Shown: in pieces, positions 12,145-24,935 of the stretch
How the letters are laid out: the number at the start of each line of letters is the position of its first letter
How positions within the stretch are numbered: the stretch's first letter is position 1
Assembly: GCA_035578155.1 (NCBI GenBank)
Contig: JAPWDM010000001.1
Coordinates: 6,389,672 to 6,453,671, forward strand
Direction of reading: 5' to 3'
Source of the DNA: Brachynemurus nebulosus
Taxonomy: Eukaryota; Arthropoda; Insecta; Neuroptera; Myrmeleontidae
Length of the DNA: 64,000 nucleotides
Made by a program: the position numbers and the translations under genes
The notes under the pieces: generated by a model
The model's input: the letters and a program-made list of their open reading frames with translations, nothing else
What the model was told of the DNA's origin: nothing
The model's database searches: none

Positions 12145-12251
12145 TTTAAGCTCCATCGAACACATCGAACATTATGTATCCATTTGCTAACAGTTGATAA
12201 AATAATGTTAATATATTATTTGTCTATTTACGTTCGACATAACCTAAATAT

Positions 12252-12866
12252 GGGTAAGTTCAAAAATGTAACCTTTACCGCATCGATGCAGCATCATGAC
12301 ATTCTGATGCGTCTAATACTGCATGATGCGATGCTGATGCTCTCTTGAAATTTGATGCACATTAGATATTTTTGAATGGGATATTGGCATCATAATGAAT
12401 GTAGCATAATAGACACACAATGTAGCCAATGTAACATGATGGACTATAGATAATATAGTAATACAGTCCTTGTATAGGTATATTATCTTTGAATTTCAAC
12501 TTGAACTTACTTGAAATTGAAAATATTGAAATTATTTGAATAAAAAATATTACATACCTCTTTTGAGTGCAAGATGTATTCAAATAGTTTAAACAATTTT
12601 AATGAAAGGTAAATACATTAATCTTTTTCAACGGTTTCTTTTCGGAATTATTCCTGTTGGTGTTAATACCTACATAATATGGCAAGTAGTTATAATTCTA
12701 CACATGACAAGCATCTTGGACACGCATCACCAAATTTCTTGATGCATTGTTTTGACGCATCAGATGCAAAAATGAACTTTTGATTTTTCATTGTGATGCG
12801 TCTGATGCGTTTTTGAACTTGTGACTCTGCCTCATGCAAGCAGTGATGCATTTTTGAACTTACCCC
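12252..12866. mobile_element. Inverted-repeat element with GATGCGTC motifs
   Basis: The ends GGGTAAGTTCAAAAATG are inverted repeats, and the interior contains many GATGCG/CGCATC motifs in both orientations. It lies about 110 bp upstream of gene B's start codon. The TSD is not resolved (perhaps AT), so the superfamily is not assigned. Confidence 0.65.
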
Positions 12867-12881
12867 ATGTAACATATGTAA

Positions 12882-13346
12882 GGCCGGTCGTCCTTTGGAT
12901 GCGGAAACGTGCGATATTTGATTCAGACGATTACGCACGTTTGTCGTTCGTCCGAAATGATATGTCTACTGTCCGTCCACTAGCTTAATATTCGTCAGTA
13001 TTTTCCTTTTTAATTTTTTTTTCTCAAGCTATAAATGCTATAAAAATACGTAAAAAACAATTTATGGCACGTAATATGCAAAGGTACACAGTTATAATTG
13101 TAATTTACCTTCAGTTTCATTTCAATAAAAATAAAAATCTCATGGAAGGGACTTCTTCGCCCGACAAAATCCAAACAAAATTGGATCTGTTCGCATATCG
13201 CAATTATACGCACGGAAACGGACGAACGAGACGCTTCAATGGACGAGGATGTATAGTTTCACAGCTGTTTGGATCGTTCGTCCGTTTTCATGCGTATTCG
13301 TCCGAATTAAATATCGCACGTTTCCGCATCCAAAGGACGAGCAGCC
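12882..13346. mobile_element. PIF/Harbinger-like MITE, 465 bp
   Basis: The ends GGCCGGTCGTCCTTTGG and inward GGCTGCTCGTCCTTTGG begin inverted repeats that run for roughly 75 bp. TAA flanks both sides (12879-12881 and 13347-13349). Open frames here are accidental. Confidence 0.75.
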
Positions 13347-13419
13347 TAATGTCAGTTGAGACCATAGATAAAATACACCAAAATTTTTATTCCGTAAGGG
13401 CCGGTATGGCCGGTATTAT

Positions 13420-13690
13420 AAACCATTGAGGAGAATCGACTAGAGAGAATGCTGTGTATTACAAATACAGTAAGAAATTGAAGCAAAAAAATTGACTGAT
13501 GTGGGCAAAAAAATTGACTGATGGGATTAATTTAATGGCGGTCAAACCATTAATTTAATGGTTTATCTAATATTTATAAACAAGTCTCCATGGTTACAAG
13601 TTGGGCTTACAAAAATGGAGTCATGCTTCAAAATTTAATGCCTGTGGTATCTCTAGGAAACATATGTCAATAAGTTCGATTCAGTGCTCA
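13420..13690. repeat. Dispersed repeat R2
   Basis: This segment (tract GGTTTATCTAATATTTATAA and flanks) recurs at 32803-32945 and 39717-39978, with a short stretch at 41422-41480. It is the target into which the large foldback element (32946-39707) and a pogo-like element (39981-41419) have inserted elsewhere in the window. Confidence 0.7.
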
Positions 13691-15504
13691 GTGTTATTAA
13701 CGACAGAATAAATTTATCTCTATGAGAATAAATATATCAGTTTTTTCCATAGATTTGAGTCAAGATTTCTATAGGAACAGGTTCTCTCACCTTCATAAGG
13801 CCAATACAATATCTGGAGGCCTGGCTTGCCCTGCAGACAGCTGATATTGTTTTGATCTATACTGAAACGTCATTTTAGAGGTTTTTTAATTCTTTTTTAT
13901 TTTTTATGAGTGTTTATGGACAATTATTTTAATGATAATATATTTAAAGACGATTATACATTCACAAATTTTACTTTTTAAGTGTATTTTAAATGAAATA
14001 GATAAAAAATTAATAATTATTTTATTCCTAACTAACACTGTATACATGTACTTATAATGATCAGGGACGGACTACTTGTAACAGAAATGAAACATTCACT
14101 GATTTTTATTTATATTGTACTTGTTAAATTTGCAAATTTAATAATTAATTGATAATTAAATTATTCAATTTAATAAAAAATAACAAAGTTGTATTTGTTT
14201 TTAGAGGTTATTGACCTTTCAGTATTAAGCGCACACCCGGTATTTTAAGTATATTTATATTTTTTAAGGTATATAATTTATTTAAGACGTATTCGTTTAT
14301 GTTCATTTTTTGTTAATAAAACGTTATTATTAGCATTTCCATTTATATAAGTACTTTTACCCTAATATTTTTTTGTATCAGAAGGCATACGTAAGTATAA
14401 TAATAATATGGAATATGTTCATTTGTATTTTTTACTATTAAAAAAGTTGTTAAATATCTGAATTTATTTTACGTAGCAATTTTTAGCACGTAATTAATAT
14501 TTGTATTTATTAAATATACATAAATAAACGACTTTATATAAAAAAAATTAAAATTCACGGAAGAAAACTGTATTAAATACGGTCCTGAATCGTGCAGGTC
14601 TCTTTTATCTCCCAATGTTAAGCGAATGAGGTAACCTGTACATATACCAATCTTGGATTTGAGTATAATATATCCATATATGTAGTATACATCAATGATG
14701 TAATATATATAGATACGTTATAACCGTACTAAATGTACAAAAAAAATAGACCCAAATTTGTCCAACTGTAGTGTGTGTACTGTGTATCTTCATAAATTAG
14801 CATTACGCATGTTCTGTAAAAGAGAGATCGCAACACATGAACACACTACAGAAAACACCTATGTGAGAAAAAGACAGAGTATCTAAATATGTACGTTTGA
14901 TTATGTACCATAAGGAATGGAAAGAATGTTTGTTTATTTGGTTACATAATTCCTAGCAACAATGCAATTAAAACTTATTAAAAATAAAGAAATTATCAAT
15001 ACTTAAGAATGAAATGATATATTTTTTCTATTTTTTACAGTTCTTGTATAATTCCTACAGTTTTTCATTACAAATGACGGCATTTTACTACGCATTTGTA
15101 CGATTTTTACTCATTGAAGTTTGCTGTAAGACTGACGACTGATGCAGGCAAAGTGAGGCAATTACCTCACTTTTAAGGGACCAGTTTTTAACAGCTTATA
15201 ACGTATCTATATATATAATATCATTGGTATACATACATAGCCAAATGGATATGAAAAAAACGTCCCAACATCACGGTGCAGATTTGGAAGTATTTTGTTC
15301 GTTTTGCGCAAATGCGACTTTCTTGGTGGTAATATGAACCAATCTGAAGAGTAAACACGGTAAACACTAATTGATGCATCTGCGCAAAACAACTGAAGTT
15401 CCTCTACCCGATGTCTATCCGTCTCACTTCATCGGAACCACTGCCTCTTATAGGGATTGGCCATATAGTTATAATACATATATGAATATATCTTGTAGTA
15501 GGTA
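13691..15504. other. AT-rich intergenic DNA
   Basis: No recognised gene or delimited element. Short local inverted repeats exist (for example near 15310-15390, around TTTGCGCA), but I could not define boundaries. Confidence 0.35.
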
Positions 15505-15730
15505 TTGGCGACGCAAAGATTACGCGAGCGCTCCTGGTTTTCTTAAATTAGAAGATGTATCAAGTAAAAATTTTTGTATACGTTTAATTGTCGATAGAAA
15601 AATGTACTATACAAATTATGCGCGGATTACTAGATTTTCGATCACCCATTAATCCTATACGTATATTTTTACTTGATGCTAGTTCTAATTTTACCACCAG
15701 AGGCGCGAGTGAGAATCTTTGCGTCGACAA
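15505..15730. mobile_element. MITE with TTGGCGACGCAAAGATT ends
   Basis: The left end TTGGCGACGCAAAGATT and the inward right end TTGTCGACGCAAAGATT are inverted repeats, with TA on both sides (15503-15504, 15731-15732). Related copies are at 62480-63004 and a fragment at about 50685-50735. TA flanks suggest Tc1/mariner-type transposition. Confidence 0.7.
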
Positions 15731-15888
15731 TAAGTACTTCGTGAATACATCGTTTTGACCCTCTATGCACTCTAATTTACCTCTCTATGGAACTGAGAAC
15801 GGGTGTGAAGGGTACAGATGTCGTTACCAATTTATCATCATAATCATCATGCGTTAGCTAGAGTCTCTATAATGGACTATTATAATAA

Positions 15889-16125
15889 GATAGACACCTT
15901 ACTTATATGTAAGATGTCTATCTAATTCTGATGTACAAAAATACCTAAATACATTTACCTACGAGCAGCTAAGTTTTAAAGTTTCATTCAACGTCACTAG
16001 ATGGCATACTCCTTATTTCTTGTTTCTTATCTCATTAAAGTTCCATTCAACGTCACTAGATGGCATACTTCGTATTCCTTATTTCTTATTCCTTATTTCA
16101 CTGATTGTGTAGACACCCTAACAAA
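15889..16125. repeat. Hairpin and partial copy of the 57280 MITE
   Basis: A short hairpin (AGATAGACACCTTAC and its near complement) is followed by sequence sharing ACGTCACTAGATGGCATACT, in two tandem copies, with the element at 57280-57575. The right terminus (near GATTGTGTAGACACCC) is present but no full left end is visible. Confidence 0.5.
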
Positions 16126-16130
16126 AAACG

Positions 16131-16618
16131 GATAAAACTATGTAACGTAGATGAGCATTAAGAAAAGATTTTTGAAAATTCGTCCCCTAAGTGGGTTTAA
16201 TAGGGGATGAAAATTTGTATGTAAATTAGTTATTTTTGAAGTTAGTGGTATATAAAAATATGTTACTATGGCTATTAAAATAAATAATATTGAACAAATC
16301 TTTAACACTGACTGACAAACAACGCACAGCCTTAACTGTTGGGTTTAGAAGGACGAAATTTAACACAGGAGATATGAAAATTGGCGTTTAGGCTTTATAA
16401 ATAAAAATAAATAAAAATCAGTTGTGTAAACGTTTTTGGAAATTTATTCCCTAAGGGGTTAAAACAGAAAATGAAAGTTCATATGGGAAGTTCGTCATTT
16501 TTGAAGTTAGAAACGTGGATATTGATTTAGGCTTTTGAAAAACATTGAAAGTGAGCAGAAAGTGAGTACCTAATAAAAAGATATTGTCGATGGAAAATCC
16601 CATCGAGTATACGGCTAG
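16131..16618 (+). mobile_element. Probable Helitron 3' end
   Basis: The segment ends with a 7-bp hairpin (TCGATGG/CCATCGA, 16587-16606), then 8 nt, then CTAG followed by T. That is the layout of a Helitron 3' terminus: hairpin, about 10 nt, CTRR, T in the target. Upstream are two diverged copies of a motif with CCCCTAAG and TTTTTGAAGTTAG. No replication-initiator or helicase is visible, and the 5' boundary is only the edge of the neighbouring repeat. Confidence 0.5.
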
Positions 16619-16751
16619 TAATAAATAAATAAATAAATTCTAGTTATTTTGTCGCGGTTATTTTGTCCGCAGTTATTTTATCGCGAAGCTGACTTGTGTT
16701 ATTATGCTGATTTAAATTAAATATCCGACGAAGTTTTTTGTCACATAACGA

Positions 16752-18142
16752 TTCTTTACAATTTTTGTAGTAATCGTCCATGAACTAATTTGGTATGATT
16801 ATAGTGTTGAACTTTGTCGAAACGTTTTCGAACAAATACTACACGAAAATGGTTTTTCACCGGTATGTATCCGTATATGATTTTCTAATGCTTTTCTATT
16901 CATAAATGTGTTTGAGCAATATGTACACTTAAATCGGCGGTCATTTAAATGTTTTCTCTCGTGCGTAGAGCGTTCACCACTAGTCTTAAATCGTGTATCA
17001 CAATATCGACATGGATAATTACGTTCGTTTGAATGCACTGATTGATTATGTTTATTTAAGTCAGACATCCGACGAAATTTTTTTCCACACAATGTACATA
17101 ATACTTTAGAAGTTTCGTCAAAATTTTCGTGGGAGCCTGTCACATTATATTGAAAACCGGATTTGGAAGAAAATTTTGTGTCACAATATTGACACTGAAA
17201 ACTATGTGCGCTATGTTTAAGCTTCATATGGAGTGGTAAATTAAAAACAGCTTTTCCACATTTTTGACAAGTTACTTTTGGTGGGGGATTATCACTATGA
17301 TTTTTCTTTTTATGAACATTGAGTCCAGTGTGCGAAGCAAGTGATTGAGAACACTCAGAACAAAGGTACGGTTTTAGTCCTGAATGAATTCTTATGTGCC
17401 TTGTTAACACGTTTTCACTTAAAAATGATTTTAAACATAAATCACATTTAAACTTTTTTTCATGAGTACGTTCGTGTCTTTGTAAACGATAAGATTTTAT
17501 AAATGTTTTTTCGCAGTACTTACACTTAAAACAATTTTTACTTTTATCTTTTGAAGATAAATTCGAATTTTCTTTACTTTCATCTACATCGATTTCAGAT
17601 TTTATATGGTTATTGATACAGTTACATGTTTTACTTGGAGAATTGCACTTATTACACAAAAATAAAGTGGTCTCAAGCGTATCAGGTTCCTCAGTTTTTA
17701 TATCGCTAATATTTACTGTTTCATGACGTATTTCATCTGCTGTCTTCTGTTCATAATTTTCGTCTATGTTAGTATCTTGATCAAAATCATATTAAGGGTC
17801 GTCAGTTTCATCGGCAGAACTATCATTATCAAAAATATGAGGAAATTTGATTGGTAAAATTTGAAATTCACTATCATTTAAAATATTTTTCAAATAACTG
17901 GATGAGGAATCACATTTTTTTTTTTTTTGAAGAAAATGAAATTTCTTAACTGGTTTAGACAGACCATACAAATTCCATTTGGATATCGTATATCGGCCAT
18001 CACCTAAAATTTCTTTAATGAGATAAATATTCTACATACTTATACGTTAATTATTTTTTGTCTAGGCTAATTTACCTCGACATTAAAAAATGCTAATATG
18101 TTAAAATCATCTAATTCCTTTAATAATTGAATTGATACCATA
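16752..18142 (-). pseudogene. ZAD/C2H2 zinc-finger paralogue C, disrupted
   Basis: Closest to gene B in the finger region, but broken in several places. A 2-nt deletion near 16800 in finger 9 creates a stop after SSTL. A GAA/GAG-to-TAA change near 17790 in the linker truncates the ZAD part from the fingers. An expanded T tract near 17915 disrupts the region after the second ZAD cysteine pair. One histidine of finger 5 is lost (YNVTGSH for YHVTGSH) and finger 3 has lost its core phenylalanine. Exon 1 (about 18077-18142) keeps the donor site but is cut off before the CRIC motif. The longest remaining frame, 16799-17659, covers fingers 1-8 and part of 9. The intron resembles those of genes E and F more than B. 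Confidence 0.9.
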
Positions 18143-18211
18143 GTAGTGCATTACAAGCATCTGTAATTGTAAAATCGTAAAACTGTAACTTGTGCTTTTA
18201 TGAAATAGGGC

Positions 18212-18350
18212 CCAGATGGCTAAACATTAAACCGCGGCTGTTTGATTTCCCAGTTAATAGCGTTAATAGTATTTACAGAATGTGCTTTGGAAAGGATCAA
18301 CAAATGACCCCAATTCAACTGACGAAAGAATCAACAGTAGATGTAAGGAC
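18212..18350. repeat. Dispersed repeat shared with 51029-51160
   Basis: About 130 bp (containing AGATGGCTAAACATTAAACC and AATCAACAGTAGATGTA) is shared in direct orientation with 51029-51160 at high identity. No TSD is resolved. Confidence 0.65.
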
Positions 18351-18954
18351 CCTGTAATTGACCCTAGCCCAGTTTCTGACCTTTTCAACTTTTTTATAAA
18401 TTAATAAAAAAACTATATTTTAAATAAGAAAAAGAATAAATTCTTAATTTAAAGTAATCTATTCTGTGTCTAATGAACAGCAATTGAAAAAGTATAGAAT
18501 ATATTAACTAACTAAAAAGAAAAATTTAAATTTTAATTGAGTGTGAAAGCTATTTTTTAGTTGTTGTCTAGACTTTTTACGTTAGAATGTACGTCGTGTT
18601 GATCTGTGCAATATAAACCATGTAAGTATGAAAATTTAATTAAAAATATATGAACAGGTTAATATTTGTTTAAATTTTATTTTAAAATATTTATAAAATA
18701 CCTTAGAATGGTTTTTATTATTAAAATATAAGGGTCAATATTACTAGGCCTAATTCTAAAAGTATGACCCAGTTTCTTATCCTAAAATTCTAACCTGAAA
18801 CAGGCGGGGTTATCTATTCAGTGACATGTATATAAAATGTAAAAATAGTTATTTTAAATTAGTTTTTGTTAGTTATTTTGTTATTTATAGTTATCTTCGA
18901 TTAGTTTTTGTTATTTTCCATAACGTAGTGATAAGTTAACATTAAACATTCATT

Positions 18955-19298
<344 letters not shown>

Positions 19299-19299
19299 A

Positions 19300-20472
19300 G
19301 TTTTTCAGGAGTTGCCATTCGATTTATTCCTAAAATATGCATCTAATCGAAAAAAAGTTTATACAAAAAATATTCAAAAGAGAGGGGGCCATTTACGAAA
19401 AATTATTCCAGACTTCTAGGACTCACGGTTTTTTTGGAATAGAAAAAAATATTTTTTTTCAAATGGGAACATATGTTGAGATGTTTCTTAAAAATTAGTT
19501 TATTACTTCAAACTACCAATTATGCTAAAATTTTCATTATTTTATTTCAAATTTTTGAGAAATTGCATTTTTAAGTTTTAATTTTCAAAATCCGTGGTAA
19601 GGTTTGTCTAACCGAACGCAAAACATACGATTTATTTTGAATTTATACTAAAAAAAATACCAAATAAGTTGTAATGGTATATTCACATTAGCTTCTTACA
19701 GTAGCAGAAAATTTATTAATTAAATACATTGATTATCAAAATAATTTGTAGTTTTTCCTCAAATATTCAACTTATTATTTATTAAACAAGTTATCAAATT
19801 ACAAATGTTTTTGTAATATTTAATTGTACACCATATTAAAGAAGGCAAAATCTGGTACATGTGAAAATGTCATTATTAAAAATCTCTGAAAGTAAATCAT
19901 AGATGGCACCTGGATACGATCGTAGAACTGTCATAAAATGACAGGTCTTTTTTAAATTTAAATTGTTAAATTTTTAAACTCTTTTTTTTTTTAAAAAGAG
20001 TAAAAAAAGCAAAAAAATTTTTTTAATATAAAAATTTTCAAGTATGTATGGTATGTATTTTAACAATACGTCTGATAAAGATGTATTTTAAAAATATTCA
20101 TAACCTTAGTTTATTTTGTAGTAATCAAACCAGACGATCTTATCATGTTTGGAACATATTTTAATGATGTACAAGTTGAGATGCTGACAGTAAATATAAG
20201 CAAATCGAAAATAGTAATTTAAAATAGTAAAAAGTATATTGATATGGTGGTGTCACTTGCTGAATATGACAGACGAGAGAATCCCGAAAGTATGCTAAGC
20301 AAAACTAAAGGAACTATGTGATGATCGAACCTAGAAAAACTCTAACTGCGTTGTATCTTTAAAACAAAAGTTCACCCAAGTTGGTTACGAGAATTTGTGG
20401 GAAGCGCAGGATATGTTCAAAACAAAAAGAATGCTGACCGAAGTTAGTCAGTTACGAATGTCAAATAAAATA
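19300..20472. other. Unassigned AT-rich DNA
   Basis: No gene recognised. The stretch before 20472 appears to continue after the transposon at 21538, so it may be one older element split in two. Confidence 0.3.
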
Positions 20473-21537
20473 CACTAGCGGAAACAAAGGATCAAAAAAA
20501 AATTCCAAATTTTTAGCGATTTTTCGAATGGCTGTATCTTTGTTAAAAATGGTCGTATCGGAGTCGTAAGCACAGAAATTTAAAGCTTTGAAGTTTCTAG
20601 TTTTGAAATCTTCCAACTAAAAAATTTTCAAAGCTACGTCTATCGCTCAATCCTAATAAATACACTGAAAAAAAATTTTCGAAATTTTTTCGTTTTTTCT
20701 TTTTGGTCCACGGACTTGGAAAAAAATTTCCCTACTTAACCACCACATAGGTCGGATAAATTGTTAATTTAGCTTTAATTTGTTTTTTTTAAGGCCTTAA
20801 TATGACCACTGCTCACTGAGTTATAGGACTTTGAATGGAAAAGGATCATTTCGTCTTTGACCATCGATATTTCAGCAACCAATGATCGCACAGAAAATTG
20901 AAGATGGGTTTTAAAAACTCGATTAAATTCTCTAGAAGGATTAGCCATTGTTTTCCCGAAAAAAATTTTTTCCATGCTCTACATGAATTTGAAAAATCAA
21001 GAAAAAATGGGCTTTTGGTAGCTTTTTGGAAATTCGATCACTGAATCAAAAATATCGAGAAAACCATTAATGTTAAGTGTGCCTTTTACAGTTCAATATA
21101 CCCACAAAAATCCCAGCGAGTTTCAATTTAATCCATCCAGCCGTTTTTTTGTTTCACTCGATTGAATTTTTAAAAAAATTAAAGGATCATTTTTTTGGTC
21201 TTAAACTTTCATAATCTTCAACAAAATGAAAAAAAAATTTTCTCATCTTTTTCCACATTTTTATCAATAGCAGTATTTAAAATTTATAAAAAAAAAATAT
21301 TTCTTAAAAAATTTTCGAAAATTTTTTTTTAGTGTATTTATTAGGATTGAGCGGGACACGTTGCTTTGAAAATTTTTGAGTTGGATGATTTCAAAACTAG
21401 AAACTTCAAGCTTTAAATTGCTGTACTTACGACTCCAATACGACCACTTTTAACAAAGATACAGCCATTTGAAAAATCGCTAAAAATATGGAATTTTTTT
21501 TTGATCCTTTAATTGTTTCCGCTAGTGTATGTACAAA
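20473..21537. mobile_element. Tc1/mariner-type element with long inverted repeats
   Basis: The ends CACTAGCGGAAACAA and inward CACTAGCGGAAACAATT start inverted repeats of roughly 190-220 bp. The block is flanked by TA at 20471-20472 and 21538-21539. The central part encodes nothing recognisable, so it is a 1065-bp non-autonomous derivative. Confidence 0.85.
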
Positions 21538-21779
21538 AATTTTCTTCAAAGGCTGTAAACTGACTTTGAAACATGAAGAAATTTGTCAACAGTGTAACGA
21601 AGTTCTCAGTATCTTACGTACTTTCTTTTCAATTGTAAAAAGTATCCTTTTAAAAGGCAAATGTACTTGAATAAGCATATCAGTGCTGGAGGTGATCCCA
21701 TGACGGCGTTATTAACCATAAGAGGGCTGGAAACCATAGCTAAACGACGTATTTTTATATGCGATAGGGACTCTTGACC

Positions 21780-21899
21780 ACTGAGCTAGTATTTACCACT
21801 TAATGAACTTTCTGTTTATTATAATTTTTGTTATTTGTTGTTACTTATAAATGTTAAATGATCTTCCCTGGTGTAAAAGATTTTCTTAAGCAATAAAAA

Positions 21900-21945
<46 letters not shown>
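21780..21945 (+). repeat. Probable LINE 3' end with (ATT)n tail
   Basis: An AATAAAAATC sequence leads into (ATT)n at 21902-21945, as at the end of the LINE at 2868. I saw no reverse-transcriptase sequence upstream, so only the 3' end is suggested. Confidence 0.4.
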
Positions 21946-22645
21946 GTTTACTTTAAAATTAAAGCAGTTACATTTAAAAGCAAATGAAAAAGCTACTATA
22001 ACTTCTGAACTATTCAATTCATTTTTATGAAATTATGCGTTCTGCTTCCTAGATAATCCCCTAGAAATTTCATTGCATTCAGAGGAATAGTATCCACGGC
22101 ACTACCATGAAATCCAATTAAATGTCAATATCTTATTTACTGCTAGTCCCACTTCGCTCAATTTTTTATGAATCGTTTATTTATTTTTATTAATTTATAT
22201 ACCTATATTAAATTACACAAAGATATATTGGGCATTTACGAGTACGAGGAAGCTGTGTGCCACACCCTGTTGCAGCGTATTTTAGTATTTTACAAAACTG
22301 TTAATTTTTGTTATTTTAGTTTGTAACCAAATGATCGTGGATCATTTTCTTGGTATTGCGTTACTACCTGCCTTACCTACTGCTTCGATTCGTGGTAAAA
22401 TTCTCGCGCATGTGCACTATTAAACCGGGCAAACAAAAATTCAAATTATTTAACGTTTACTACCATATTTGGAAACTTGTAGACGTTATATTATTTAAAT
22501 TTTTGCTAATATGTTCGCGCGGTTTAGTAATGCACTTTTCCAGAAAAATAAATACACAATGTAAATTCAAATTACTGTTTTATTAAAAAATCATAATTTC
22601 GCTTAATTGTTATACAATTTTACAATAAAATAATTTTCTGTTGAT
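21946..22645. other. Unassigned AT-rich DNA
   Basis: No homology or structure recognised; the one modest frame (22350-22586, plus strand) has no recognisable motif. Confidence 0.3.
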
Positions 22646-23710
22646 CAGGGCTGGGAGCAATTTAAAATGATTTCATTTGAAATATGTATTTAAAATACAA
22701 AATGGCATTTTCCATTTTCTATTTTAAATAAGTTCGGTCAAACCATTTTCCATTTTGTATTTAAAAAGAAAATTTTAATCTATTTTCCATTAAAAATGAA
22801 AATGCATGTATACTCAAATTTATGTGCATAAATTATAGAACTCGAACTGAACGATCAAGTTGTGTACTATTATCTTTAAGACACGGCAATAAAAAATGTT
22901 TTGTATTACAAGCAGATGATTTTCATAATTTTGAAGTCGCAATTGTAGCGTAATCAAGGTTTGAATACGTCAAGGCTGAATTAAATTTTACAATATTTTA
23001 AAGTAACAATATTTCAAGAGTTAAATTTCGTTTTCATATCATGTAAACTTTACAAAATTTTCTCAAAAGACTGCCTTTAGTTAATTTCAGTACGTTTAAA
23101 ATTTTCTTAACTTTTTTTTAAATATTGATAAAAAAAATTTATAGAATTTAAAGTAAAAAAAGCATTTGGCATTAGGGTTTCCGATCTTCGATTTTTCGAA
23201 TCGATTCTTTGGAGAGTAAATCGATACAGAGATCGTGAAACATTTAAGGGATCGAAGATCGATCTTTTCGAATTTAAATTAGGATATTTTTAGTAAAAAT
23301 ATGATATTTTTTAAAAATTATTGTAAAATATATATCAACTAATGTTGTCACTTTTAGCGCAAACTGGAAACCATTTTATTCATATTAAATTCAGCAGTTC
23401 ATCTTCAAAGAAAATTCAAACTGATTTGTGATGACCCAATAAGAAACTTCATTAAAACTTTTATTTTCTGCAAGTACAAAAATTGAATCGATTTTCGTCA
23501 GATCGATCTTTTATAAGCCGATTTTCTTCTGCATCGATTTTTGGTTTGACGATTCCAATCGATCCACAAGATCGATTTTTTCGCCAGAGATCGGAAACCC
23601 TATTTGGCATTTTATAATCCATTTTAAATAGCTATTTTCCATTTTCTATTTTAAATATGTTCAGCAAAACCATTTTCCATTTTGTATTTTAAGTGCATTT
23701 TTGAAAACCA
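22646..23710. mobile_element. hAT-like host repeat with AAAATGG motifs
   Basis: It begins CAGGGCTGGGAGCAA, a hAT-like end, and both flanks carry ATTTTCCATTTTCTATTTTA repeats around the MITE at 23173-23602. The matching right terminus was not found, so the 3' limit is a guess. Confidence 0.4.
23173..23602. mobile_element. hAT-like MITE, TAGGGTTTCC family, copy 1
   Basis: Both ends are TAGGGTTTCCGATCT-type inverted repeats, flanked by the perfect 8-bp duplication TTTGGCAT (23165-23172, 23603-23610). The interior is rich in ATCGAT. A second copy in the opposite orientation is at 47228-47799. Confidence 0.88.
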
Positions 23711-24490
23711 AACTGAACCAAAGCTTTACAGAATCCTATGAAATAAAAATTTTCGTTACTTACATTGTAAATAATTATTTTGAAATTGTGGAATTACCAT
23801 TACCTTTTAAAATAACAATAAATATTCCTTGGATAATATAAGAATTGGAGAGGTTATGTACATGCTTGAGTAAATATTTTTGAGTACATAATTATTGTTA
23901 ATAAGTTATGAATTACTGAACAATTAAAAATTTTTAATTTAATTATTCTTTCTAGGTTAAACTAAATGATTTTTTCAGATTTTTGTTAATATTTAATTTA
24001 TTTCTAATGTATTTTATGCAAACTGTGGACAGAAAATGCCGATGCCAATCAGCGTTGAGAACACATGTCACGACTCTATTTATTATAGGGACTCTAGATA
24101 AACCTATACGGTAGAGACATCTATGTAACATAAATAAAATTACCGCTGGCTACTTTCCGTAATATTAAGGCCTGTTTGCAGTAGGCGCTCTTAAACTTAG
24201 CAAAATTCACTTAAATAAATCACTTTTAAGCGCGAAAGTTGTAAAATTTGAAAAAAAAACTTAAAATAAAAATTTTTATTTTTTTATTTTTGGTTATTGT
24301 TGCTTTATTGAATAATTTTTATCAACAAATAAGTATACTATTCCATTTAAAAAAAGGTAAGTTTGTATCATAGCTCGAAAACCATAAGAGCTATAAAGCT
24401 CCTGATTATCGCAATTGGTTGCCCCCGTCGATATCTACAATTCTTATTTGAACAATTTTTCGATTAAATCAACGGTTTGGCTGTAATAAA
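23711..24490. other. Unassigned AT-rich DNA
   Basis: Contains a short stretch related to sequence near 51870 (CTCTATTTATTATA) but no gene or bounded element. Confidence 0.3.
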
Positions 24491-24516
24491 AATGGCAACT
24501 CCTGAAAAACTCACAC

Positions 24517-24587
<71 letters not shown>

Positions 24588-24935
24588 TATGTCGAAATCA
24601 CAATTATAAGAAAAATATACAAAATATATTGTTTTAAAAACAATGGCAATATTTCAATTACATTAAAACCGTTACTGTTTATTTACAAAATGACGTCATT
24701 CATAATACGCACGTTTAATATTCATATGTTGATCAGTACACTGATTTCTCGTTGTAAGCAACTTGAAACAGAATAATATATCTTACTCTTTTTAGATAAT
24801 AAAATACGTAAAATACATAAAAAGAGTAAGGCATATGATTCTGTTTCAATTTTGATGTTGCTTACAACGAGAAACCAGTGTATTTTGGGAAATGCTCCTT
24901 CCTTTACAATATTATATACCTTTCCTTCTTCCATG
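24491..24935 (-). mobile_element. Repeat with (TA)n, related to 36336-36545
   Basis: Read on the minus strand it starts CATGGAAGAAGGAAAGGTAT and matches 36336-36545 over about 200 bp. It then continues into (TA)n (24518-24587) and the end AACTCCTGAAAAACTCACAC shared with 19316-19292. The MITE at 24739-24880 is inserted in it and is absent from the 36336 copy. Confidence 0.6.
24739..24880. mobile_element. 142-bp hairpin MITE at a TA site
   Basis: It is almost entirely a palindrome, with ends CACTGATTTCTCGTTG and inward CACTGGTTTCTCGTTG, flanked by TA at 24737-24738 and 24881-24882. The related repeat at 36386-36400 reads through (ATCAGTATTTTGG in reverse complement), giving a direct empty site. 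Confidence 0.85.

Noticed and set aside
13064..13429. 121-residue plus-strand frame
   Set aside because: Most of it lies inside the PIF-like MITE 12882-13346 and it has no recognisable domain.
15371..15652. 93-residue plus-strand frame
   Set aside because: Its second half is the TTGGCGACGCAAAG MITE; no domain recognised.
20775..20975. Possible transposase remnant in the centre of the Tc1-type element
   Set aside because: The 66-residue frame shows no HTH or DDE motif.
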